Shown: positions 6,438 through 13,346 of the stretch, piece after piece | Numbering within the stretch: position 1 is the stretch's first letter | Layout of the letters: every line of letters begins with the position of its first letter | Origin: Maritimibacter sp. | GTDB lineage: Bacteria; Pseudomonadota; Alphaproteobacteria; Rhodobacterales; Rhodobacteraceae | Assembly (NCBI GenBank): GCA_020441225.1 | Contig: JAGRMP010000008.1 | Coordinates: 16,887 to 30,958, forward strand | Direction: 5' to 3' | Length of the DNA stretch: 14,072 nucleotides | Position numbers and translations under genes: made by a program | Notes under the pieces: model-generated | What the model saw: only the letters and a program-made list of their open reading frames with translations | Databases searched by the model: none | What the model was told of the DNA's origin: nothing

Positions 6438-7741
6438 CACAGGAGGGGGCGGCAGAAGACCTCGTCGCGCGCCGACGGCGGCTCCTCGGCCCGAACGTGT
6501 CGACATTCTACGACCAGCCTGTCCATATCACACGCGGAGAGGGGGTCTGGGTCTGGGATGCGGACGGTAACCGTTATCTCGATTGCTACAACAATGTGCC
6601 ACATGTGGGACATTGTCACCCGACGGTGGTCAATGCGATCTGCGGCCAGGCGGCGACCCTGAACGTCCACAGCCGGTATCTGCACGCCGGCCTGCCCGAC
6701 TATATCGAGCGGCTCACGGGGACCTTTGCCGACGGGTTGGACACCGCTGTCCTGACCTGCACCGGGTCGGAGGCGAACGATATCGCCTTGCGGATGGCAT
6801 GGACGGTCACGGGCAAGCGCGGGATCATCGCGACCGACCACACCTATCACGGCAATACCAGTGCCGTCGCTCAGCTCTCGGCGACCAATCGGCCCGGGAC
6901 CGGGGCGGTGGATTGGGTGGCGCATGTGCCCGCGCCCGACAGCTACCGGCCGCTGGGAGGGGTGCCGGGCAAGCCCCATGCCGAGGCCTTCGCCGCCGCG
7001 GTGCAGGAGGCGATTGCGGTGCTGGAGGCGCGGGGCGTGGGCTTTGCCGGGATCATCCTCTGCCCGGGCTTCGTCAACGAGGGCTTTCCCGAGCTGGAAC
7101 CCGGATGGCTCGCCCCTGCGCTCGCCGCGGTGCGGGAGGCGGGCGGGCTGTTCATCGCCGACGAGGTGCAATCGGGCTTTGGCCGGCTGGGCCACGGCAT
7201 GTGGGCGCATGAGCGGATCGGCGCGCGGCCCGACATCGTCACCTTGGGCAAGCCGATGGGCAACGGCCACCCGGTGGCGGGGCTGGTGACGCGGCCCGAG
7301 ATCATGGCGGCCTTTCGCGAAAGCTACCGCTATTTCAATACCTTCGGCGGCAACCCGGTCTCGGTCGCGGCGGCGAATGCGATGCTCGACGTGCTGGAGG
7401 GCGAGGAACTGATCGAGAACGCCCGGCGGGTCGGAGACCACGCCCGCGACGGGCTGCGGGCGCTCGCGGAGCGGTACGACTGGATCGGCGACGTGCGCGG
7501 TTCCGGGCTGATCTTCGGGGCCGAGATCGTGACCGACCGCGAGACCAAGACGCCGGCGACGGGATACGTCAAGCGGGTGGTCAACGAGATGCGGCACCGG
7601 GGCGTGCTGATGAATTTCCTCGGGATCCATTACAACACGCTGAAGATCCGCCCGCCGATGCCGTTCTCGACCGAGAACGCCGACCATATGCTCGACCGGC
7701 TCGACGATGTGCTGGCGACGCTGGGACGGCCGGTTGACTGA
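6434..7741 (+). CDS. AGXT2L-type class III PLP enzyme, probable amino-alcohol-phosphate phospho-lyase
   Basis: 435-residue class III PLP enzyme. It has TGSEAN (110-115), Asp243 in IADEVQSGFGR and the Schiff-base Lys273 in TLGKPMGNGHP. The signatures DCYNNVPHVGHCHP (50-63), SRYLH, GKPMGNGHPVA, YFNTFGGNPVS, a KTPAT segment and LKIRPPMPF closely match, from memory, animal AGXT2L1/ETNPPL and AGXT2L2/PHYKPL. These are not transaminases: they eliminate ammonia and phosphate from phosphoethanolamine or 5-phosphohydroxylysine to give an aldehyde. The start is GTG at 6434, overlapping the dehydrogenase stop as GTGA; no strong ribosome site precedes it, so coupled translation is likely. The frame stays open upstream inside the dehydrogenase gene, but that extension lacks family character. 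The adjacent kinase supports the lyase reading; the exact substrate is open. Confidence 0.9.
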   Translation: MTQEGAAEDLVARRRRLLGPNVSTFYDQPVHITRGEGVWVWDADGNRYLDCYNNVPHVGHCHPTVVNAICGQAATLNVHSRYLHAGLPDYIERLTGTFADGLDTAVLTCTGSEANDIALRMAWTVTGKRGIIATDHTYHGNTSAVAQLSATNRPGTGAVDWVAHVPAPDSYRPLGGVPGKPHAEAFAAAVQEAIAVLEARGVGFAGIILCPGFVNEGFPELEPGWLAPALAAVREAGGLFIADEVQSGFGRLGHGMWAHERIGARPDIVTLGKPMGNGHPVAGLVTRPEIMAAFRESYRYFNTFGGNPVSVAAANAMLDVLEGEELIENARRVGDHARDGLRALAERYDWIGDVRGSGLIFGAEIVTDRETKTPATGYVKRVVNEMRHRGVLMNFLGIHYNTLKIRPPMPFSTENADHMLDRLDDVLATLGRPVD

Positions 7742-8684
7742 GCCCGGAGCCTTCCTCGCCGCCTGGGGGCTCGCGGGCGCGCCCCCTGTGCTGGTGGCGC
7801 GGCGGGAGAACCATGTTTACCGGGTGGAGACCCGAGACGGCCCCCGCGCGCTCAGGCTGCACCGGCCGGGACTGCGCACCCGGGCCGAGCTGCAAAGCGA
7901 GCTCGACTGGATGGCGGTGCTGGCGGCGGGCGGGCTGCGGGTCCCTGCCCCCTGCCCGACCCCGGACGGTGTGCTCTGCGTCGAAATCGGCGGTGTGGTC
8001 GGGAGCATGGTGCACTGGATCGAGGGGCGGCCGATGGGCGTGGACGGGCAGCTTGCCGCGCTGGCGGATGCCCCCGCTGCCTACCATGCCCTCGGGCAGG
8101 CGATGGCCCGGCTGCATGCAATTTCCGACGCCTGGGAGACGCCCCCGGGCTTTGCCCGGCCCGCCTGGGATGCCGACGGGCTCGTCGGGCCGGACCCGCT
8201 CTGGGGGCGGTACTGGGAGAACCCGTTGCTGACACCCGCACAGGCGGCGCTGCTGCGCGACGCCCGGGACCTGGCCCGCGAGCGCTTGGCCGCGGGCGCC
8301 GCGGGACGAGACGAAGGCCTGATCCATGCCGACCTCGTGCCGGAGAACGTGATCCTCACCGAAAGCGGCCCGGCGCTCATCGATTTCGACGACGGCGGCT
8401 GGGGGGCGCGGGTCTTCGACCTCGCCACCGTGGCGAACCGGGCGTTGCGCGCCGAGGCCCCGGGGCCGCTCATCGCAGCGCTCGTCGCGGGCTACACCGC
8501 CACCCGCGCGCTTGATCTGGGCGAACTCGGCCTGTTCCAGGCCTTGCGCGCCTTCAGCTATGTCGGTTGGATCGCACCGCGGCTGGCCGAGCCGGGCGCG
8601 CAAGGCCGGGCCGAGCGGTTCATCGCCCTCGCCGAGCGGATGGCGCGGGACCTATTGCAGGGAAAGGAGGAACCTCATGTCTGA
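7734..8684 (+). CDS. APH-fold phosphotransferase, probable amino-alcohol/hydroxylysine-type kinase
   Basis: Aminoglycoside-phosphotransferase-fold kinase, 316 residues. The catalytic loop is IHADLVPENVIL (His198, Asp200, Asn205) and the metal-binding aspartate is Asp217 in LIDFDD. The position usually held by the ATP-binding lysine appears to read ALRLHRPG, with arginine, as in many bacterial APH-family relatives of hydroxylysine kinase. Homoserine, choline/ethanolamine and hydroxylysine kinases all share this fold, so the fold alone does not name the substrate. Being directly coupled to an AGXT2L-type phospho-lyase, which needs a phosphorylated amino alcohol, makes an amino-alcohol kinase the best reading. 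TTG at 7734 was chosen as start (8-base overlap with the upstream stop). An ATG at 7707 adds nine residues and gives a 35-base overlap. Confidence 0.85.
   Translation: MTEPGAFLAAWGLAGAPPVLVARRENHVYRVETRDGPRALRLHRPGLRTRAELQSELDWMAVLAAGGLRVPAPCPTPDGVLCVEIGGVVGSMVHWIEGRPMGVDGQLAALADAPAAYHALGQAMARLHAISDAWETPPGFARPAWDADGLVGPDPLWGRYWENPLLTPAQAALLRDARDLARERLAAGAAGRDEGLIHADLVPENVILTESGPALIDFDDGGWGARVFDLATVANRALRAEAPGPLIAALVAGYTATRALDLGELGLFQALRAFSYVGWIAPRLAEPGAQGRAERFIALAERMARDLLQGKEEPHV
8663..8670 (+). promoter_or_regulatory. Strong Shine-Dalgarno that fixes the UPF0261 start
   Basis: AAAGGAGG, a full match to the anti-16S consensus, lies 6 bases before the ATG at 8677 and inside the last codons of the kinase gene. 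It is the strongest site in the window, and it rules out longer frames that begin inside the kinase. It suggests that this protein is made in larger amounts than the weakly initiated lyase and kinase (inference). Confidence 0.8.
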
Positions 8685-9909
8685 AAGGACCATTCTGGTC
8701 GTGGGCACCTATGACACCAAGGACGACGAGCTCGGCTACATCGCCGAGGTCATCCGCGGCCAGGGCGGCGGCGTGGTGACGATGGACGTCTCGGTGCTGG
8801 GCGACCCGTCCAAGCCCTGCGACTGGTCGAAACATGACGTCGCCGAAGCGGGCGGCTCCTCGATCCGGGCGGCGATCGACTCGGGCGACGAGAACATTGC
8901 GATGCAGATCATGGCCGACGGCGCGGCGGCCCTCGCCTCGAAGCTCTACCGCGAGGGCCGGTTCAACGGGGTGGTCGTGCTGGGCGGCTCGATGGGCACG
9001 GATCTGGCGCTCGACCTCTGCCAGGCGCTGCCGCTGGGCGTGCCGAAATACGTCGTCTCCACCGTCAGTTTCTCGGCCATGCTGCCGCCCGAACGGCTGG
9101 CGGCCGACATCCAGATGATCCTCTGGGCGGGCGGGCTCTACGGGCTCAACTCGATCTGCAAGGCCTCGCTCAGCCAGGCGGCGGGCGCGGTGCTGGGCGC
9201 GGCGCGGGCGGTGGAGAAACCGGACCTGAAGAAGCCTTTCATCGGCATGACCAGCTTCGGCAAGACCGTGCTGCGTTACATGGTCAGCCTGAAACCGGCG
9301 CTGGAGGCGCGCGGCTACGAGGTCGCGGTGTTTCACGCGACCGGCATGGGCGGACGGGCCTTCGAAAGCCTCGCGGGCGACGGCGTCTTCGCGGCCGTGA
9401 TGGATTTCGCGCCGCAGGAGGTGGGCAACCATATCATGGGCTCGTCGATCACCGCGGGACCCGACCGGATGACCCATGCGGGCGCGGCGGGCATCCCCCA
9501 GATCGTCGCGCCCGGCTGCTACGACCTCGTCGATTTCGTCGGCTGGCAGGACCCGCCCGCCAAGCTCGTGGGCCAGGAGGTGCATGCGCACAACCGGCTT
9601 TTGTCCTCTGTCCTGATGACACCGGAGCAGCGCCGCGAGATGGCGCGGGCGCTGTGCGACCGGATGGCCGCGGCGAAGGGGCCGGTGGTCTTCCTCTTGC
9701 CGCTTCAGGGCTGCAACGAATGGGACCGTCCGGGCGGCCCCCTGTGCGACCCCGAGGGGCTTGCGGCGTTCATCGACGAGATGCGGACCGCCTGCCCGGC
9801 TAATGTGGAGCTGCGCGAGCTCGATTGTCACATCAACGACACCGAATTCAGCGAAGCCGCGCTCGCGGTGATCGATGAATGGGCCGCGGCGGGCACAGTG
9901 CCCGGTTGA
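8677..9909 (+). CDS. UPF0261 / Tm-1-like ATP-binding domain protein
   Basis: 410-residue protein of the UPF0261 family, homologous to the N-terminal part of the plant antiviral protein Tm-1; its bacterial function is not established. The N-terminal signature ILVVGTYDTKDDELGYI (6-22) and the loop VVLGGSMGTDLAL (about 100-112) define the first nucleotide-binding-like subdomain. A second subdomain starts near residue 185 (KPFIGMTSFGKTVLRYM), followed by FHATGMGGRAFE and the late HINDTEFSEAAL segment. It has no signal peptide or membrane segment, so it is cytoplasmic. Tm-1 and some bacterial relatives carry or neighbour a C-terminal TIM-barrel domain; here the protein ends at normal UPF0261 length and no TIM-barrel gene follows. 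The start overlaps the kinase stop by 8 bases, tying it to the catabolic operon. Family call is firm; role is unknown. Confidence 0.92.
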   Translation: MSERTILVVGTYDTKDDELGYIAEVIRGQGGGVVTMDVSVLGDPSKPCDWSKHDVAEAGGSSIRAAIDSGDENIAMQIMADGAAALASKLYREGRFNGVVVLGGSMGTDLALDLCQALPLGVPKYVVSTVSFSAMLPPERLAADIQMILWAGGLYGLNSICKASLSQAAGAVLGAARAVEKPDLKKPFIGMTSFGKTVLRYMVSLKPALEARGYEVAVFHATGMGGRAFESLAGDGVFAAVMDFAPQEVGNHIMGSSITAGPDRMTHAGAAGIPQIVAPGCYDLVDFVGWQDPPAKLVGQEVHAHNRLLSSVLMTPEQRREMARALCDRMAAAKGPVVFLLPLQGCNEWDRPGGPLCDPEGLAAFIDEMRTACPANVELRELDCHINDTEFSEAALAVIDEWAAAGTVPG

Positions 9910-9933
9910 TCGGGACAAATCTCCCCGCACGGG

Positions 9934-9947
9934 TTGACCTCGATCAA
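9934..9947 (+). promoter_or_regulatory. FNR/FnrL-type binding box upstream of the cytochrome c peroxidase
   Basis: TTGAC-CTCG-ATCAA matches the FNR/CRP-family oxygen-responsive consensus TTGAT-N4-ATCAA with one mismatch. It is centred 63 bases before the peroxidase start codon. Diheme peroxidases are often induced by FNR-type regulators under low oxygen, so the placement is sensible. No convincing -10 box at the canonical distance was found; TTATAG at 9986-9991 is one possibility. It also marks the start of a transcription unit separate from the operon to the left. Confidence 0.65.
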
Positions 9948-10003
9948 GGAAAGGCTTTCCCTGTATCTGACAGAAAGACTCAGGGTTATAGGGAACGCGC
10001 ATC

Positions 10004-11143
10004 ATGGGCAATCGAACACTGCTGGCGGCGGGATTGGCGGTCTGGGCCGGGACAACGGGAGCGCTGGCCGAAGACGCCGTGCCGGATACGCTGGAAGCGC
10101 TGGGCGAACGGCTGTTCTTCGACGTGAACCTCTCGGCCAACCGCACCCAGGCCTGCGCGACATGTCATGACCCCGACACGGCCTTCGCCGACCCGCGCGG
10201 GATGGCCTCGCCCGGCGACGACGGCGTCTCGCTCGGCGACCGCAACGCGCCGACGGCGATGTATGCGGCCCTCACCCCGGCGTTTCACCAGGCCGAGGAC
10301 GGTGCGTGGTTCGGCGGCCAGTTCCTCGACGGCCGCGCGGCGACGCTGGAGGACCAGGCCGCCGGGCCGCCGCTCAACCCGATCGAGATGGGGATGAACG
10401 ACGAGGCGGCCGTGGTCGCCCGGCTGACCGAAGACCCGGTCTATGTCGCGGCCTTCCCGGCGCTGTTCGGCGATGGCGTGCTGGACGATCCGGAGGCAGG
10501 TTACGCGGCAATGACCCGGGCCATCGCGGCCTTCGAGCGGACCGGGACCTTCAGCCCGTTCAGCTCGAAATACGACCGGTTCCTGCGCGGCGAGGCGGAG
10601 CTGACCGATCTCGAGGAGCTGGGGCGGGTGTTGTTCTTTTCCCAGCAATTCACCAATTGCAACCTGTGTCACCAGCTCGGCGAAAGCCAGATGGACCCGG
10701 GCGAGACCTTTACCGATTACAGCTACCACAATATCGGCGTACCCGAGAACGTGGCGCTGCGGGAGGCGAACGGGTTCGGTGTGGGCAAGATCGACGAGGG
10801 GCTCGCGTTCAATACCGTGGTGGCCGGCGACCCGGGCACGCGGGGCAAGTTCAAGACGCCCACGCTGCGCAACGTCGCCGTGACGGGGCCCTACATGCAC
10901 AACGGCCTGTTCGAGGACCTGCGCACGGTGGTGCTGTTCTACAACCAGTACAACACCGCCGTCGAAGAGCGGAAGATCAACCCCGAGACCGGGGCGCCGT
11001 TCGGCCCGCCGCCGGTGCCCGAGACGCTGGCGACGGAAGAGCTGACCCATGGCCCGGCGTTGGACGACCAGCGTGTGGATGCGCTGGTGGCCTTCCTGAA
11101 GACGCTCACGGAGGAACGCTACGAGGGGCTGCTCGAGGAGTGA
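10004..11143 (+). CDS. Diheme cytochrome c peroxidase (MauG/CcpA family)
   Basis: Periplasmic diheme c-type protein, 379 residues. A Sec signal peptide spans about 1-22 (LLAAGLAVWAGTTGALA, cut before EDAVPD). Two covalent heme sites are seen: CATCH at 51-55 and CNLCH at 219-223. Further family marks are ERLFFDVNLSANRTQAC, GDRNAPTAMY, FLDGRAATLEDQA and the C-terminal KTPTLRNVAVTGPYMHNGLF (about 284-303). Members usually reduce hydrogen peroxide with electrons from cytochrome c, while MauG-type members oxidise proteins; the CcpA-like reading is favoured by the overall layout. AGGGA at 9990-9994 precedes the ATG. The gene has its own FNR-type box and converges on the DUF1513 gene. It stands next to the DUF1111 diheme/imelysin block on the other strand, another heme and metal-linked envelope set. 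Confidence 0.93.
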   Translation: MGNRTLLAAGLAVWAGTTGALAEDAVPDTLEALGERLFFDVNLSANRTQACATCHDPDTAFADPRGMASPGDDGVSLGDRNAPTAMYAALTPAFHQAEDGAWFGGQFLDGRAATLEDQAAGPPLNPIEMGMNDEAAVVARLTEDPVYVAAFPALFGDGVLDDPEAGYAAMTRAIAAFERTGTFSPFSSKYDRFLRGEAELTDLEELGRVLFFSQQFTNCNLCHQLGESQMDPGETFTDYSYHNIGVPENVALREANGFGVGKIDEGLAFNTVVAGDPGTRGKFKTPTLRNVAVTGPYMHNGLFEDLRTVVLFYNQYNTAVEERKINPETGAPFGPPPVPETLATEELTHGPALDDQRVDALVAFLKTLTEERYEGLLEE

Positions 11144-11190
11144 GCCGCCCTGCCCCCCTGGGTCGCAGGCCCGACGTCGGGGGCGGCTCA
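11141..11190. terminator. Shared inverted repeat between convergent genes (putative bidirectional terminator)
   Basis: TGAGCCGCCC (11141-11150) is the exact inverse of GGGCGGCTCA (11181-11190), a 10-base perfect GC-rich stem with 30 bases between. Each arm begins with the stop codon of one gene: the peroxidase stop on the plus strand and the DUF1513 stop on the minus strand. Within the loop, CCGACGTCGG (11171-11180) is itself a perfect palindrome. There is no T-run on either side, so action as an intrinsic terminator is unproven. Confidence 0.55.
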
Positions 11191-12282
11191 GCCGACCCGC
11201 ACCAGGTGGTTGTCCCAGGTGTAGCCACCAGCATTGCCGCCGGGGATTTCGACCCGGGCGATCTCGCCCGCGCGGTAGAGCGCGAGCCCGCCGGTGCAGG
11301 TGATCGCCAGCCCGTCCGGCATCGGCGCGACACCGCTGGCCTCGCCGAGCGCCGCGTCCTCGTCCGGTGAACCGTCCGCGCCGAAGAAGACCACGTGGTT
11401 GCCCTTGGGGCCGGTGACGGCGATCTCGCCTTCGACCCGGGAGACCGCGATGGAGCCCGCGTATTGGCTGAGCGTGGCGGTGGCGGGGTGGTCGAGGAAG
11501 TCGGGCGGGGTGTCGCCGCCTGGCGTGAAGCGGGCGACGAGCGGGACGCCCGCGCGCGGATCGCCCTGCCATTGCAGCGCGGCGACGATGCGGCCCTGTG
11601 CATCGACGTCGATATGACGGATCGAGTTCTGCCGCATCTCGCCCTCGAAGGCCCAGCTTTGTGTCACCTCTCCGGTGGCGGTCAGGATGCTCAGGTTGGT
11701 CTGCATCGTCGGCAGGTTGAGCTTGGCGCGCTCGAAATCCGGGTGGGTCTGGATACCGCCGTTGGCGACGGCGAAGTCGCCGTTTGCGAGCCGCAGGATT
11801 TCATGCGGGCCGATGCCCCCGGAGGGAAACTCGCCAAGCCGCGCATAGCCGTTGGCCGCGTCCCAGAGGCCGATCCGCCCGTCCGGCACGTCGAAGGCGT
11901 TCTCGGTGGTGAGCAGCAGGCGGCCATCGGCGGTGTACGCGCCGTGACCGTAGAAATGGCGGTCGGCGGGCGTGGTGAGCCGGGCGACCGCGTCGCCCCT
12001 GGCGCAGTCGATCACCAGGGCGAAATCGCCCGGACGGCGGGCGAAGGCGACGGCCTCGGCACGCTCGGGGTGGACCGCGGCGGCATGGCCGCGCCCGGGC
12101 AGCGGATGGGCGAAGCGCACGGTCCCATCGAGGGTGAGCCCGACCAGCCAGGTGGCGTTGTCGGGCGTGTTGGCGGCGCTGAGATACAGCGGCCGGGTGC
12201 CGGCGATATCGGCCCAGAGGGGCGCTGCTGCGAGCCCGGCGAGCCCGGCGCCCGCGCGCGCGAGGAAGTGGCGTCTGTGCAT
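11188..12282 (-). CDS. DUF1513 protein with Tat signal, imelysin/iron-linked
   Basis: 364-residue exported protein of the DUF1513 family. The N-terminus MHRRHFLARAGAGLAGLAAA with LWA at about 22-24 is a twin-arginine (Tat) signal, which suggests export in folded form, perhaps with a cofactor. Family hallmarks are FYGHGAYTADGRLLLTTEN (about 110-128) and GGIGPHEILRLANGDFAVANGG (155-176), followed by QTHPDFERAKLNL. The repeated strand pattern suggests a beta-propeller. The biochemical function is unknown; genes of this family commonly sit with imelysin and DUF1111 genes in iron-linked loci. The start at 12282 was preferred over one 15 residues upstream because the RR motif must be near the N-terminus and the ATG lies 4 bases after the imelysin stop. 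It is the last gene of the minus-strand operon. Confidence 0.88.
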   Translation of the reverse strand: MHRRHFLARAGAGLAGLAAAPLWADIAGTRPLYLSAANTPDNATWLVGLTLDGTVRFAHPLPGRGHAAAVHPERAEAVAFARRPGDFALVIDCARGDAVARLTTPADRHFYGHGAYTADGRLLLTTENAFDVPDGRIGLWDAANGYARLGEFPSGGIGPHEILRLANGDFAVANGGIQTHPDFERAKLNLPTMQTNLSILTATGEVTQSWAFEGEMRQNSIRHIDVDAQGRIVAALQWQGDPRAGVPLVARFTPGGDTPPDFLDHPATATLSQYAGSIAVSRVEGEIAVTGPKGNHVVFFGADGSPDEDAALGEASGVAPMPDGLAITCTGGLALYRAGEIARVEIPGGNAGGYTWDNHLVRVG

Positions 12283-12286
12283 GGGG

Positions 12287-13345
12287 TCAGTCCCCGTCCG
12301 AGGGCGAAAAGCCGGTCTCGACGCCAAGCCCCGGGCCGATTTCCTCGTCGAACTGAAGTTTCAGATACCGCACCTTGGTCTGCAACCCTTCGACCCGGAA
12401 CCGCGTCACCGGATCGGCCACCGCCACGTCCAGCGGTGCGCCGATATCGGCGACCCGCGCGCGGGTGTCGTCGATCACACCCAGCACCCAGACGCGCGCG
12501 GGGTTGAACACCGCACCGGCAAAGCCGTTTTCCAGGAGGTCAGCGAGCCCTGCGAGCTGGGCGTCGATGATGTCGAGGCTGAGGCCCGACCGCCAGGCCT
12601 CGGCCTGGCTCGGCTGCGGCGCGTCGAAGGTGCCGAGCGGGCGGCCGAGCCGGGCGTCGGCGATCCGTTCGAGGACGAAATCGATGGCGGTGTAGAGCGC
12701 CTTGGTGAACTCGGCGTCGGAGCGGTAGACCGGGTTGTCGGGCCCGGCGCTGCGCACGATCTCGGCCCAGCCGTCCGGGCCGAACCAGCCCTCGTAGAGC
12801 GCGGCGGCGACACCGTCGAGATGGGCCGAAATGCCGACGACAGCGGGGCATTCCGACATCTCGGAGAACATCAGCCGTTCGATCGCGGGCAGCCCCTGCG
12901 CCGCCGCCGAGCCCTGGGCGATGGTCGCGGGATCGGCGAGGCTGTCGGCGGGCAACGCCAGAAGCGCCTCGAGCCCGCGGCCGACGAAATCCTTCTTGTC
13001 CGGCCAGAAGGCGACGGTGAGCGAGGCCGCCTGCTGCTCGATGGGGCCGAACTGGTAGGGTTCGAGCGGCGCCCAGGCGCGCCAGGCATCGGCGAAGGCA
13101 TCGAGAGTGGCGTCACGTTCGATCTCGCCCGCGCAATAGCCGGTCGCCGCCTCGATGAGCGCCGTCGTCGCGGTTCGGAAGGCCCCGAACTGGCGTTCCA
13201 GCACCCCGAGGGTGCGGTCGCGCACCGGCACGTGGTCGATGTCGCCGGTGACGGTCTGGGCCAGGACCGGGGCCGGGGTCAGCCCCCCGCCGGTCAGGAG
13301 CACGGCAGAGGTCGCGAGGGCTGTGAGGAAGCGGGGGCTGGTCAT
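12287..13345 (-). CDS. Imelysin-family (M75-like) periplasmic protein
   Basis: 352-residue exported protein of the imelysin/IrpA group. A Sec signal peptide covers about 1-29 (FLTALATSAVLLTGG... PVLA, then QTV). The family pattern continues with AFADAWRAWAPLEPYQFGPIE (about 83-103) and GLPAIERLMF (151-160). In classical imelysins the latter reads GxHxxE; here the His is Pro (Pro153) while Glu156 remains, so a metal or peptidase role based on that His is doubtful. Two cysteines (71 and 166) could form a disulfide. It starts one base after the DUF1111 stop and ends 4 bases before DUF1513, which places all three in one operon. Imelysin-type proteins are tied to iron uptake or sensing in the envelope; an actual peptidase function is not established for this branch. 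Confidence 0.88.
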   Translation of the reverse strand: MTSPRFLTALATSAVLLTGGGLTPAPVLAQTVTGDIDHVPVRDRTLGVLERQFGAFRTATTALIEAATGYCAGEIERDATLDAFADAWRAWAPLEPYQFGPIEQQAASLTVAFWPDKKDFVGRGLEALLALPADSLADPATIAQGSAAAQGLPAIERLMFSEMSECPAVVGISAHLDGVAAALYEGWFGPDGWAEIVRSAGPDNPVYRSDAEFTKALYTAIDFVLERIADARLGRPLGTFDAPQPSQAEAWRSGLSLDIIDAQLAGLADLLENGFAGAVFNPARVWVLGVIDDTRARVADIGAPLDVAVADPVTRFRVEGLQTKVRYLKLQFDEEIGPGLGVETGFSPSDGD

Positions 13346-13346
13346 G

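Noticed and set aside
6371..7687. A 438-codon minus-strand frame opposite the phospho-lyase
   Set aside because: It mirrors the plus-strand gene, has His/Arg-rich shadow composition and no recognisable domain.
7707..7733. ATG at 7707 as the kinase start
   Set aside because: It adds nine residues with no ribosome site and a 35-base overlap. TTG at 7734 has a GGGACGG upstream and a short overlap. The choice is not certain.
8512..8676. Upstream extension of the UPF0261 frame into the kinase gene
   Set aside because: A perfect AAAGGAGG directly precedes the ATG at 8677, and the family signature starts within six residues of it.
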